Assembly (NCBI GenBank): GCA_947311845.1
Contig: CAMZMU010000048.1
Location: forward strand, 20,140,693 to 20,204,692
Reading direction: 5' to 3'
DNA length: 64,000 nucleotides
From: Poa pratensis
Lineage: Eukaryota > Streptophyta > Magnoliopsida > Poales > Poaceae
The notes below the pieces were generated by a model. The model was not told the origin of the DNA. It saw only the letters and a program-made list of their open reading frames with translations, and made no database searches. Below are positions 1-10,000 of the stretch, one piece after another. Made by a program: the position numbers and the translations under genes. Every line of letters begins with the position of its first letter. Position 1 is the stretch's first letter.

Positions 1-113
1 GGCTGACAGGTGGGGCCCACCGCGCTACTGTTCAACACTGTAGATGAACAGTGCGATGAACAGTACCGCGGGCGCGGAGAGGGCCGCGATCTGCGCAGCT
101 TTTATATATACTA
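1..113 (-). mobile_element. 5' end of a Helitron-like element (continues off the window)
   Basis: On the minus strand, from 113 downward, this segment reads AGTATATATAAAAGCTGCGC, followed by GC-rich sequence and a short inverted repeat (CTGTTCA...TGAACAG). The minus strand read from about 4064 downward shows a similar series (AAGTATATGAAAGATGAGC, then ATCGCG, then the same TGTTCAT-type inverted repeat). Two separate copies of one end type support a family terminus. The body of this copy would lie left of base 1, so neither length nor cargo can be judged. Confidence 0.4.
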
Positions 114-127
114 CTAGTTGAATTCTG

Positions 128-148
128 GCGTGGCGTCACGCCACGCCC
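128..148. repeat. Perfect 10-bp hairpin near Helitron 3' end
   Basis: GGCGTGGCGT at 128-137 is the exact reverse complement of 139-148 with one base between. It lies nine bases from a CTAGT on the minus strand, as expected for the Helitron termination hairpin. Confidence 0.6.
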
Positions 149-183
149 TTGGTGAGATTTTATGTGCATTTTTTTGTTCTTCT

Positions 184-428
184 GTTATACACTCTGAAAT
201 CTAAATGTCTGGATATCCAAGCTCCATAAACAATGTCTGGATATCCAAGCTCCATAAACAATGGCGTGCTAAGAGCCAGCTGATTAAGATGATACAATGG
301 TGGAATAGATTCAAAATGTGTTATACACTCTGAAATGTAAATGTCTGGATATCCAAGCTCCATAAACAGCGGCGTGCTAAAAGCCAGCTGATCAAGATGA
401 TACAATAGTGGAATAGATTCAAAATGTA
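184..428. repeat. Direct tandem duplication with an internal sub-repeat
   Basis: A unit beginning GTTATACACTCTGAAAT starts at 184 and again at 320. Both contain GTCTGGATATCCAAGCTCC, GCGTGCTAA and GATGATACAAT in order, with a few substitutions. The first unit also carries an extra copy of about 31 bases of the GGATATCCAAGC part. Confidence 0.8.
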
Positions 429-3400
429 GATAGTTTGTTTACCTTTTTGCATGCATAGAAATAAGAAAGACGCCTTAGTTGCAGCAACAATTAAACATCA
501 GTTTGCGTCACCACAGAAATTAGAAACTCCATTAACTAATAAGTATACGGAGATAAACATCATTAGAACAGTGTCCGAGCGACATGTTCCGCTCTGCGTG
601 CAGGCGCTTCGGCCATCACATCAAGTCAAGAATCCATGTCATCTGCATCTCTTTATTTTTCTCAGACTGGCCTTTTTATCAGATGTAAGGATCGGAAAAG
701 GACTTCAACAGCCTAAATTAGGTTATTTTCCTTCTGAGTTTCAATCACAACCTATAGAAATGGCTCACATTAGTATTGCAGAACAAAAATGGCAGATAAA
801 AATAGAGGGAAAAATGGGCAGGGAAAACCTTACAATCCTCTTACAAACATTTAATCGTGATTCACAAATTTGAACTACTATTTTGCTGATAAAGAAAGCT
901 AGAATAACCTAAGAGAAGTCGGCTTTATGACCAATTGACCACAAACAAATGAGTGAGCCACCTGCCGGCCGGAAATATATATAGATACATTAAGACTGAG
1001 AAATGACACTTTGCATATAACATAAGCTGAAATAGTACATTACTATTTGAAGCAATACAACAAAACAACTGATGGGAAGAAACAAAAGATGCAAGCTATC
1101 TACAACCATCCAAAATGTATATACACAGTTATTGTCACATCGAAAAGTTAGTAGGGAATGTCGTAGGGAGTGGATTTATTTACCTTGGTTTGGAACTTTA
1201 ATGCACATGCATAGCTGAAATTGAATAAACTTTCAGAGTAGATCCAATCTCTACTGTTTTGTGGATCTCAAAATACCTTACAGTCACACAGTCATGACAA
1301 TTTAGAAAATAAATCTTCCACTTTTGCTCAATGCAAGTGAAAATAAGTCAATAGCCCTGCAAGGGAAGAAAAGGTAAAAGTAAGCACTGAGATGGTTTGT
1401 GTACCTCACAGAAGAGGTCAGGTCACTTATATTACTAAAATTACTGTGCAGAAATTGCATGATGATTATTACCATTTAAAATTTATTTGATGCTGCGTGC
1501 AGTTTGTATCCAATAAATATGTCTACGTAATATCAGTGGCATTGTCTACATGATAAACTGTACTTTATATTGGAATAGGTGAAGTACTAAAATACAGGCA
1601 ATTAAACTGCACGGAAATTAATCAATACCATGAAGTGCAGAAGTACTAATACAGCCGACTTATAAGAGTGAGCATGTCCGTAGGATAGAAAAAACAGTTG
1701 CACTTATAAGAGTTGGCTCGATATTGCAATACTCTCGTCAAAACAGAAAAAATGACACTTACCTAGCCATTTATAACGGCAGTACACCAGTGGATTACAT
1801 AACAACACTGTATCATGTGTTTTCATGTCAGTACATTCCAACACCAGTATACCATGAAGTCCTTCCAATAGAATAATTAAAGTTCTAATACAGGCAATCT
1901 TATGATCAAGATAATTAACACCAGGAAGTCCTTCTCTTAGGCTAACCGGAGCTGCTGCTTCAAGCCTCTGTTGAGGCGCAACCCACATGGAACAGCAAAC
2001 AATAGCTCTCTAGATGCCACAGAATCAATTCGTCAAACACTTGACCTGCAATAAAAGAAGAGCTTAAATAAAGCAGCATTGTAAAAGATTTTGTTAGTAG
2101 AAACTAAACTGAAAAAAATGAAAACAAAACGGAGAACCACCTCGTTGTCCCGTGGCCTGCCGTCGCTGTTGGTTGGCCTAGCTGTTGACAGAAGGTGTGT
2201 ACGCCTCTTCCTCTCGGGCTAGAGCCGACAGCGAAGGTCCCGCGAGGCGACGGCGCGGCTTGCCGCCATGCTGTGCCATGCCAAGGGGATCGGATCAGAC
2301 CATGGGGATGGAGATCACCGGATGGAACAGGGCCATGAGATCCTTGGGCACCGCGCACCGGAGATCGCCCGCGATGACCGCAAACAGGGCTGGCATGCAG
2401 AGCGGTCTGAGGTCCTTCCTGCCGTTCCCATCGCCACCCTCCTCGTGGATCGCTGGCCGCAACGGACCGTCGCGTCGCACAAGCGCCTGGTGGATGTTTT
2501 TGGCAAAGCAAATGCAAAGAGACCTGCCATTTTAATATTAGAAATATGAACAGCAAATATGCCAACCAAAATTTTGATTTGAAACTGTATGATAGACAAT
2601 AACATGTCTAAAATGTTTTTTATCTCCAGTTTTTGAATTGTGCAAGTATTAGCATGCGCTGCAAATTGAAAGATTTAAGTTGGATCCTGTCAATCTATTC
2701 CAAAATATATTGATGTTCTTCAACTCAAATAAAGGTGTCTATCTGCAGTAAAACAACAAATTAATCTGCACATGGTGTGACTCAGATTTTCACTAAAGCA
2801 TGCATAGTATCCCATACCGGTTCATGTCTACTACTTCTGGTGCCTTTCTTTCTTATCTCTTTGCTGATTGATGCTCCTTCTGCTTGGTTAGCAACTCCTC
2901 TCCTTCTCATGCCAATTTTTCTTCCTTCGTACTGTTGTAGAATATCAAAGTTCATGAAGTTCACAGCTGCCTAACACACGCAACTCGTTAGCTAGATGGA
3001 AAAACAATGAATTTTGTAAGTGATACTGAAACGGATGCAGGGCTAGCAATACGCAGATCTGGATCCTGGAGTACACAACCTAGCTGAAGAAAAAAAGATT
3101 GAAAGTAGAAACGTACAGAGAAGAAGGCTCAGTATCGGGCGTTGACCTTCTCTCCGTACTCGCTAGGGCCGGCACCAGCTGCTGCTCAGCCTGCCTGCAG
3201 GGGCGTCGCGCGCTACCGTGTTGCTCGCCCCGGACCTCCACCTCCCCTTGTGCCGCCCGAAGCTAGTACTGGAGTCAGGTACGGGGCCGGGCCGGCGGCC
3301 AGATGCCGCCGCTGCCGGTAGTTGTACAGTCGAGGGTCGAGATCCCGTCGTGCGCCTGCCATCGGCGGCTAAAAGATACACAGAGAGAGGAGGTGAGGCA

Positions 3401-3776
3401 AAAGAGAGAGAGCATAGGTACGATAGAAGTGGGAGCGGTCAGGCGACGTACCTGCGAACCGAGGCGCGCACCGGCTGGTCGCCGCCGGACTCGTGGTCGA
3501 CGCTGGCGTATCTGTCCTCGCCTCTTCCGCTGCTGCGTGAGGGAGAAACGGTGCCGCCTTCACACTCAGCGCTACATGGCCGCGGCCTCCCCATCCGTTG
3601 GTCCGGTGATGTAGCGGACCCCTCCTGTGCAGACGGACGACCACCCTCCGCTCCTCAATCTCAGTCACTCGGAGGCCACGACCTGGTACCCTGCCTCCAT
3701 GCCTGCCTCTCCCTTCTTCGCGCGCGGCGCCGGCGGACGGGCTGGAGGGTGGTGCGGGCCGGGGATCTGCGCAGCG

Positions 3777-3875
3777 GCGGGGGGGGGGGGGGGGGGGCGG
3801 GATGGGCTGGGCGTCGGCGGCCGGGCTGGATGGAGGTGGGAGCTGGCTGGGCGTCGGCGGCCGGGCTGGATGGGG
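3777..3875. repeat. G-run and 40-bp tandem repeat
   Basis: A run of about 19 G lies at 3779-3797. It is followed by two copies of a GC-rich unit (CTGGGCGTCGGCGGCCGGGC) spaced 40 bases apart, at about 3807 and 3847. The ORFs running through here on both strands are low-complexity and are not called as genes. Confidence 0.7.
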
Positions 3876-4849
3876 GGGAATGAGGAGGATTAGGCATCTA
3901 GGGTTAGAGGTTGGTATATGTACAAAAGGACCGACTTGCAATTTCCGGGAAGTGGAGGGGCGTTTGTGCAAAAGTATCACGAGCACTGTTCAACACTGTA
4001 GATGAACAGTACTCGGGGCGCTGAGAGCTCGCGATTTTGCTCATCTTTCATATACTTAGTAATGAATGAACTATGAATGAATATACTGCATTCAGTTAAT
4101 GGAAAGTTAAGGACGTGAGGGCTAAGGCAAAACAATGTAGTCTATTGTTGTTCATCAAGGAAGAGTGGGCTGGGCAAAGCTTCATGTGTTCTTCTTCCTT
4201 GGTGTATGTACATGTGTGTGTAGTTTGTGTTTATGAGAAATACACAAGTGAGAGTTCAGAGTTAGAGAAGTAGAAGAAAAAGCGGCGCTGCGAGATGCAG
4301 CGCCAACAATTGGTATCAGAGCCTTCCGCTCTTGGTTCTTGTGGTGGTGGCGCAGGGGGAGATGACGCGGCCAAGGCGACGGCGCGGTGGACTCCATGTG
4401 AGATGGAGGCCGGCCGGCGGCGCAAGAAGGGCTGGTGGCGGCGTGATGTCGCCGACGGCTGGTTGCGGCGAGATGCCGCTAGGAGAAGGCGGTGTGATGC
4501 CGCTACGAGGAGACCGTGGCGTGATGCTGCGATTACAAGGCAATGGCGGTGCGATGCCGCTGTAGCCGACAACGGTGCCAGCGGCGAACTCCATGCGATG
4601 TGGAGGTCGACGACGCGAGGAGAAGGCTGTCAGCGGTGTGATGCCGCTAGCAGCCGGTTGCGGTGCGATGCAGCGAGGAGGAGATGGTGGTGTGATGCTG
4701 CCACAAGAAGGCGGCGGCGCGATGCCGTTGCGAGAGGAGACGGTGTGATGCCGTGGTGAGAGGACATGGCGGTGCGATACCATTGGGTGTCGCCGGCGGC
4801 GCGATGCCGTCCGGCGCTAGGAGCGGTGGTGTGAGGCTGACATGAAAAG

Positions 4850-5137
4850 CATGGTTTTCACATTCAGTGAAATTTCATCGAAATTCACTGAATTTCAGTG
4901 ATTTCAGCAGGCACCGAAATAATTACCTTTCGGTCAAAATATTTCAGCAATTTCAGTACTACACAGGAATTTAAAAATTATTTAAAATTCTTTTAATTTT
5001 TCCAAATATTTAAATGAATTTTAAGAGAAAATTTTGCTCATTTGGCTGAAACGAAAACTGAAATGACTGAAATTCACTGAATTTCAGTGATTTCAGTAGT
5101 GGCCGAAAATTTTCCGATACTGAAATTTAAAACCATT
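4850..5137. mobile_element. hAT-like MITE nested in the copia element
   Basis: The ends are inverted (ATGGTTTTCA at the left, TTTAAAACCAT at the right) and the flanks carry a 7-8 base duplication (TGAAAAGC / TGAAAAGA). Inside, TTCACTGAATTTCAGTGATTTC occurs in both halves. It is AT-rich, in sharp contrast to the GC-rich copia interior, and has no coding capacity. Confidence 0.6.
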
Positions 5138-5467
5138 TGAAAAGATGATGGCGAGATGCTGTCACGAGTTGACGGCGGTGCGATACAGCTGAACGGCGGC
5201 GTGAGGCCTCCATGAGATCGCCGTGAAGCTAGTCGACGGTGGTGTCCTGAGTGGTGTGATGCCATTCTTAAGATGGGTCCCTGCGACGGTGAAGGAAGAC
5301 GTGCGTGGCCAGTGGTGTGATGCCGCTATAGAACGTGCGAGTGAAGGCCGATGGTCTGGACTGTGGATCGTCCACTGCATGTTCATGCTGCTGTTTGCGG
5401 CAAGATGGGCGGTGGTCTTGGCGTTGCGAAGGCGTCATCCGAGCCATGTCAAGATTAGGAGAAAAAA

Positions 5468-5929
5468 TGTTAGGATTAATCTTGACATGTGCATAAGTAT
5501 TAGCGTTAAGTCATTAGGAAAGTTAGCAGGTTAGTTGCCGCATGCAGCGAGTCGCTAGTGCATGCAAGAGGCAAGTCGTGGAGTTAGTTGGTGCCTTGAG
5601 AAAAGGCCGTAGATGCTGGGCGTGGAGTGAGTTTAGGATCAGTTTAGTGGAGTAGTGGGTTAAGGAGTTAAGGTAGTGGCGTGAGTAGCTAATCTTGGTG
5701 TATATATACTGCATTCAGTTAATGGAAAGTTAAGGCCGTGAGGGCTGAGACAAAACAATGTAGTCTCTTGTTGTTCATCAAGGAAGAGTGGGCTGGGCAA
5801 AGATTCATGTGTTCTTCTTCCTTGGTGTATGTACGTGTGTGTAGTTTGTGTTCATGAGAAATACACAAGTGACAGTTCAGAGTTAGAGAGGTAGAAGAAG
5901 AAGCGGCGCTGCGAGATGCAGCGCCAACA
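5468..5929 (+). repeat. 3' LTR of the small copia element
   Basis: Runs TG...CA, preceded by a polypurine tract. Its last ~225 bases match the truncated left LTR at 4083-4308 with scattered substitutions, so the insertion is not very recent. Confidence 0.7.
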
Positions 5930-5935
5930 GGAGGG

Positions 5936-6245
5936 CCAGACGTGGCGGCGACCTGCAGGGGTGGGTTGGCGAGCACGGACGTGAGCGAGGAGGTGGGGGG
6001 CCGGCCGGCGGCGGCGACCTGCAGGGGTGGGTTGGCGAGCACGGACGCGAGTGAGGAGGTGGAGGGCCGGACGCGACGGCGACCTGCAGGGGTGGGTTGG
6101 CCAGCACGGACACGAGCATGGAGCTGGGGGCCGACCGGCGGCGGCGACCTGCAGGGGGGGTTGGCGAGCACGGACGCGAGCGAGGAGGTGGGCGGCCGGC
6201 CGGCGGCGGCGACCTGCAGGGGCATGGGCGGCGAGCAGGAGTGCG
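5936..6245. repeat. 65-bp GC-rich minisatellite, about five units
   Basis: GACCTGCAGGGG recurs at 5950, 6016, 6081, 6146 and 6211 (spacing 66, 65, 65, 65). Each is followed by a variant of TTGGCGAGCACGGACG and GAGGAGGTGG. The array begins immediately after the copia 3' LTR. Because 65 is not a multiple of 3, the open frames through it are not believable as protein. Confidence 0.85.
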
Positions 6246-6478
6246 GCGGCGGCCAGCAGGAGGGCGGCGGCGGCTCCGGCCCGCACCAGGGACGAGCAGA
6301 AGAGCTAGAGCGCGTCGCGGAAGATTCAGGTGGTGTTTTTCTTCGCGCATCCTCTCTCGATTGTCCAGCGCGCTGTTGCCCACGCCCAAGATATGCCGCT
6401 TTCGGTCCAGCTTCTCCCAGCGCGCTGGACAACTTTTGCAGCGTGCTAGATTATGCAGTTTCTGCTGGAGCGCAGCTT

Positions 6479-7550
6479 TTAGCCCCGCGCGCTAAAATGG
6501 AGGTTTTCTGTGCGCGCAGCATATATAGTCTCTGTTGGAGATGGTGTAAGAACATGCAGGTCGCTGTTCTTTTCGCTGAAGCAATTCACCCAGTAGACGC
6601 AGTTGGCCTTAAGTCCAGACCCGCTCGCGGAGCTGGAAGCCGCAAAATTGGAGTTGCCGAGGAGGAAAGTTCGATCCCCGATGGAGCACGTCTCGCGCCA
6701 GGACGGCGGCTCCGACGAGAAATCCATCCTATAGACGCGGAGCTCCCTGGGCGGTCGACGCAGAGTCCGTGGAACACGATGTTGACTAGGAACAGGTCAT
6801 TGCAGGACTCGACGAGGTAAGTAGCCGTAATGCCATCCGGGATGTCGATGCAGGGTACGGCAATGGCGCCCAGCCGCGCCTCCTCCTGCTCCGAGCCATC
6901 CTCCTGGCGTGGAACTCCAGCGTGCCGAGGAAGCCGTTGAACTCGAAGAAGAAGAAGAACCTGCCGTTGATGGCAGCGACATCGAATAAGTTTCTCTTCC
7001 TTGGGGGAGATCGGTACGCCTCCGGGAGGTCGTAGCAGCCGATGTTGTAGTCGTGGCGGCCGCGGGACCACCGGAGACCCTGCTGGCCAACACGGCAGAA
7101 CCACATCGCCGGATTCTGCAGGTCGAAGACGAGGACGCCGCAGCCAGGGGCAACCACGCGATCGGATAAGATGCACCTGCACTGCTTCGGAAGCTCGTCG
7201 TCCCCGAGAGTCGGAAGCTCGATTCTTGATCCGTCCTGAGGGTTCAGAAGATAGGTTCCTGCATCGTCGTCTGATGAGGAGTTGGAGGAGCTCACGATCA
7301 GGACCCAGCCCTGCAGCGTCGCCAAGCTCTTGCTGTACTCCAACGGAGTAACATCGTCAATCTTTTGGTCAGGCAAGCTGAAGACCTTGTGCGACGGACG
7401 ATCTGAATCTGTCTGTGCAATCACCAGAACCGCCGGGTATGCCATGGACATGTTCGAGTCCTCTGCCAAATCCACCGTTGACATGATGCCTCTCCACGGA
7501 AAGCACAAAGCCCTGCAACCACGGATCTGCCGGGAACAGGGTGTTGCGTG
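6479..7550 (-). pseudogene. DUF295 (F-box/KIB1-4 propeller-type) pseudogene
   Basis: The minus-strand translation matches the grass DUF295 family, many members of which carry an N-terminal F-box. Recognisable parts in order are the Leu/Asp-rich start (VFSLPDQKIDDVTPLEYSKS), the conserved middle (YLLNPQDGSRIELPTLGDDE, RCILSD, GCGVLVFDLQNPAMWFCRVG, YDLPEAYRSP) and the end (YLVESCNDLFLV, then NSNFAAS, GLKANCVYWVN). These lie in three reading frames. The frame changes near 6890-6940, after GTLEFH, and again near 6725, before the segment beginning MDFSSEPPSWRE. No F-box is visible upstream. I read it as a decayed gene rather than an intron-containing one, because no GT-AG pairs fit the frame changes. 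Confidence 0.7.
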
Positions 7551-7810
7551 ACATATATCTTTCGCAATTTCTTTTTCCTGGTCGACCACGATCTGGACGA
7601 TCGCGTGCTCACTGCTCGCGTCCGCGCGATCTGGATCCAACGGCCGCTCCCCCACGACCGTTTCCGCCGGGTGCAGTTACGCGTGTGCGGACAGCATTTC
7701 GCCTGGCCTGTTCAAATTTTGAAACCCGTGCCACCGCTACCTCATCCGTTCCCCTCCCTCTTCACCTCCCGCACCGGCGACTCGCCGGCGATTCCGGTCG
7801 GATTCGCCGC

Positions 7811-8000
7811 CGTTCTCGAGCCCGCCGTCGCCGAGTCCGCCGTCCCCGAGCCTCCCGTCGCCGAGCCCGCCGTCCCCGAGCCCTCCGTCGCAGAGCCCGC
7901 CGTTGCCGAGTCCCCCGTCGCCGAGCCCCCCGTCGCCGAGACCGCCGTCTCCGAGCCCCCCGTCGCCAAGCACGCCGTCGCCGAGTCCCCCCGTCGCCGA
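7811..8000 (+). repeat. 15-bp coding-compatible repeat, about 12 units
   Basis: Twelve variants of CGCCGTCGCCGAGCC follow in tandem. Because the period is 15, one plus-strand frame reads as an uninterrupted Pro-Ala-Val-Ala-Glu-like pentapeptide repeat. A plausible splice donor (GTAGGT) follows at about 8005, so the repeat could lie in a first exon joined to the ORF at 9108. Confidence 0.75.
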
Positions 8001-8252
8001 GCAAATGTAGGTTTTACATCTCTGGCTTCTAGGATTTTCATTTTTCGAGCAGATCTGGTCGCTAGCCATGTAACTTTTTCGATTCAGTTTTTGGTTCAGT
8101 GGTGTAAACACGATTGACTAGCTGATTTTGCTTCGGGGAAGTAAGATTCAGGGGCACCTTTCACGTAGTACGATACTTGCAGTTTAGTTGTGTTTGGATA
8201 CAATCTCTCCACGTAGTACCTCAAGTATATGAATTCTGTGTGTTGTTTTGTG

Positions 8253-8740
8253 TTATCTGGTAGTCACAATCATGAAACTAAACCTGCAATAGTACATGTT
8301 CTAGATGTAAGCTTATTTTTTGTGTGCAAAATCCTTTAAGCATGACAGTGGTGCTGTTGTAGGTGATAACTGCTTTTTTTGGGTGCTGATAATGGTGCAA
8401 ATATAATGTTTATCTGGTACTCACAAGCTTGAAACTAAACCTGCAGTAGCCTATGTCCTAGGTGTAAGTTTTTTTGTGTGTGCAAAATCCTTTTTCAAGC
8501 ATGACAGTGGTGTAGATGTAGGTGATAATTAACTGTTGTTGTTTTGGGTGCTACAATGGTGCAAATGTAATGTTATCTAGTAGTAGTCACAAGCTAGAAA
8601 CTAAACCTGCAGTAGCCTATGCCCTAGGTGTAAGATTTTTTTTGGGTGTAAAATCCTTTTTAAGCATGACAGTGCTCTAGATGTAGGTGATAACTGCTGT
8701 TGTTTGGGTGCTATAATGGTGCTGATAGTGGTGCAGATGT
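8253..8740. repeat. About 160-bp degenerate tandem repeat, three units
   Basis: Three successive units (starting near 8253, 8409 and 8572) share the same order of motifs: TTATCTGGTA, CACAA, GAAACTAAACCTGCA, CTAGGTGTAAG, GCAAAATCCTTT, AAGCATGACAGTG, TAGGTGATAA and GGGTGCT. It lies in the putative intron between the 15-bp repeat and the ORF at 9108. Further fragments of the motif continue to about 8900. Confidence 0.8.
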
Positions 8741-9107
8741 AAATATGAATCTGCTTTTTTGTTTTTTTTTGGCTGGGGCTGATAATGGTGCTGATAGTAC
8801 TGTAGATGTAAGCTTTTTTTGTGCCTTTTTTCCTGCAAATCCATTAGCATGACTGAAAAAGCGCATAGCGGTTGTAGATGTAAGTTATTGTTCTTTTCTG
8901 GATAATCCGTAAGCACGAACAAAATCATGCATCAGTTCATGTTATAGATATAATTTGTAATTGTCATGCTGTCCATTTTCACAATGTAAATTTTGTCTAA
9001 ATGTTGTTTGCTCCAGTACCATATTATTCTACATGTGCAGTACATGTTACTACTAAATTATTTCCCCATTTTGTTCTTTTTTTTTGTTTTAATGAACTAT
9101 AGAACCA

Positions 9108-9716
9108 ATGGCTTATGTCGTCGAGTCTAGGAGGCCAGCTGTGTCGCGTGTTGTTCTGGACTACCTTAGGGTCATGCCTGGGCCTGTCAATGATGTTTTT
9201 GTAGTGAAGAATTGTTCACGGTTCAGCAAAGATGGGATTTTCGCTGCGCTTCATGTCATCAAGAAAATGCTGGGAAGTGATTTTATATATGCTGTGAACC
9301 ATACCAGGGAGGCCCAGCTTGTCATTAGGTGCACAGCCCCTGCTGATGCTGAGTTACTAGACACCGAAAATGTTCAGTTTAAGTTTGACCACCAGTACAT
9401 CAAGATTTACAAGCTAGTTTCAATTAGCAGTGTACCACAAGGTGAAGATACTCCTTACGAGGTACCCATGGAATCATTTCGTGCTCATACAGAGGGAAAT
9501 ACACTGCTAGGTTACCCTGCAGGGTACGGTGGAGATTCACAAAACATAGAGAGTCACATAAACCCAGAGATGTCAAGAAGTGCTATGAGAATCTTAGGGA
9601 TAGAGCAAGGGCCAGTAGAAAACATCATCAAAGTTATCATCAAATTCAGCATGTCCCCTGCAGATTTTGTATACGCACTTCGCGCTGTACCGGTCCTCGC
9701 ACGCAACTATACTTAG
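9108..9716 (+). CDS. Hypothetical protein, 202 aa, unrecognised
   Basis: An open frame begins MAYVVESRRPAVSR and ends VLARNYT. The ATG lies a few bases after a convincing 3' splice site (a T-rich tract, then AACTATAG at 9097-9102), so this may be the second exon of a gene whose first exon carries the 15-bp repeat near 7.8-8.0 kb. The N-terminal half looks like a compact folded domain (VVLDYLRVMPGPVNDVFVV, then IFAALHVIKKMLGSDF); the C-terminal half is more polar. I recognise no family, signal peptide or membrane segment. Its base composition is ordinary and it is not low-complexity, which favours a real or once-real gene. It ends exactly where an unrelated antisense fragment starts, and the region is dense in mobile DNA, so it could be captured cargo. 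Confidence 0.4.
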   Translation: MAYVVESRRPAVSRVVLDYLRVMPGPVNDVFVVKNCSRFSKDGIFAALHVIKKMLGSDFIYAVNHTREAQLVIRCTAPADAELLDTENVQFKFDHQYIKIYKLVSISSVPQGEDTPYEVPMESFRAHTEGNTLLGYPAGYGGDSQNIESHINPEMSRSAMRILGIEQGPVENIIKVIIKFSMSPADFVYALRAVPVLARNYT

Positions 9717-10000
9717 GTTGTCGACCAGGATGGTACACTGCTAAGGTATGGTTTCTTGGGGACAAAACCTTCTGGAGTCGACTGCACTTCACCATCACTG
9801 CCGCTTTCTGCACTAGACAAGGTTCGAGCAGTTTCAGAAGCTACCCCTGTCTGCATAGTAGCCCCTTCTTCCAAGTTTACATCAATCCCAACGCCATATG
9901 GAGCAGTTACAGTTGGGCCCTCTGCACCATGCGAACTACCAGGCATATCATCCACAAACGGGATGTTAAGATCAATCCCAGCAAAGGCTCCACCTTCCAT
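9713..10000 (-). pseudogene. Fragment resembling the N-terminus of a FAR1-related protein
   Basis: Starting at 10000, the minus strand encodes 95 residues with GIDLNIP and GIDVNLEEG motifs, an acidic Ser-rich stretch, then TPEGFVPKKPY. This pattern (DLN-type motifs, then a lead into the zinc-binding domain) is seen at the start of many grass FAR1/FHY3-like proteins, which descend from Mutator transposases. The zinc-binding, transposase and SWIM domains are absent, so it is at most a 5' fragment. The family call is tentative. Confidence 0.3.

Larger units (their letters stand above)
114..4064 (-). mobile_element. Candidate non-autonomous Helitron, minus orientation
   Basis: On the minus strand the left edge ends with a perfect 10-bp hairpin (128-148, GGCGTGGCGT with a 1-nt loop), nine bases, then CTAGT. 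This is the Helitron 3' layout (hairpin, short spacer, CTRR before a host T). The last bases ATTCAACTAGT match the end of a second Helitron at 15670. The 5' end is placed near 4064 from its similarity to bases 1-113; no clean A/TC junction is visible, so that edge is approximate. No RepHel gene is present. The interior holds only short ORFs I cannot assign (451-873 +, 1704-1988 -, 2104-2565 -), tandem repeats and a GC-rich block at 3150-3900. Confidence 0.45.
4083..5929 (+). mobile_element. Small non-autonomous copia-type LTR retroelement, 5' LTR truncated
   Basis: Bases 4083-4308 and about 5705-5929 are near-identical direct repeats ending GCGCCAACA. The left copy is followed directly by TTGGTATCAGAGCC, the initiator-Met tRNA primer-binding site typical of copia elements. 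The right LTR appears complete, from TGTTAGG at 5468 (after a purine-rich tract, GATTAGGAGAAAAAA) to 5929, about 462 bp; the left LTR lacks its first ~240 bases. The internal region of about 1.16 kb has no gag or pol. It consists largely of degenerate short repeats around GGTGTGATGCCGCT and contains an inserted MITE. It must have depended on another element's proteins. Confidence 0.75.

Noticed and set aside
3218..3986. Overlapping long ORFs on both strands
   Set aside because: GC-rich repeats and a 19-G run generate open frames on both strands; no recognisable protein.
4295..4783. Arg/Asp/Ala-repeat ORFs in the copia interior
   Set aside because: Products of the GATGCCGC-type repeats, open on both strands; no gag or pol motif.
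5936..6245. Repeat arrays (also 7811-8000 and 27342-27544) considered as CRISPR
   Set aside because: Units are contiguous with no unique spacers, and the DNA is plant nuclear.
5719..6820. ORFs through the 65-bp minisatellite
   Set aside because: The period is not a multiple of three and the frames drift; not plausible coding.
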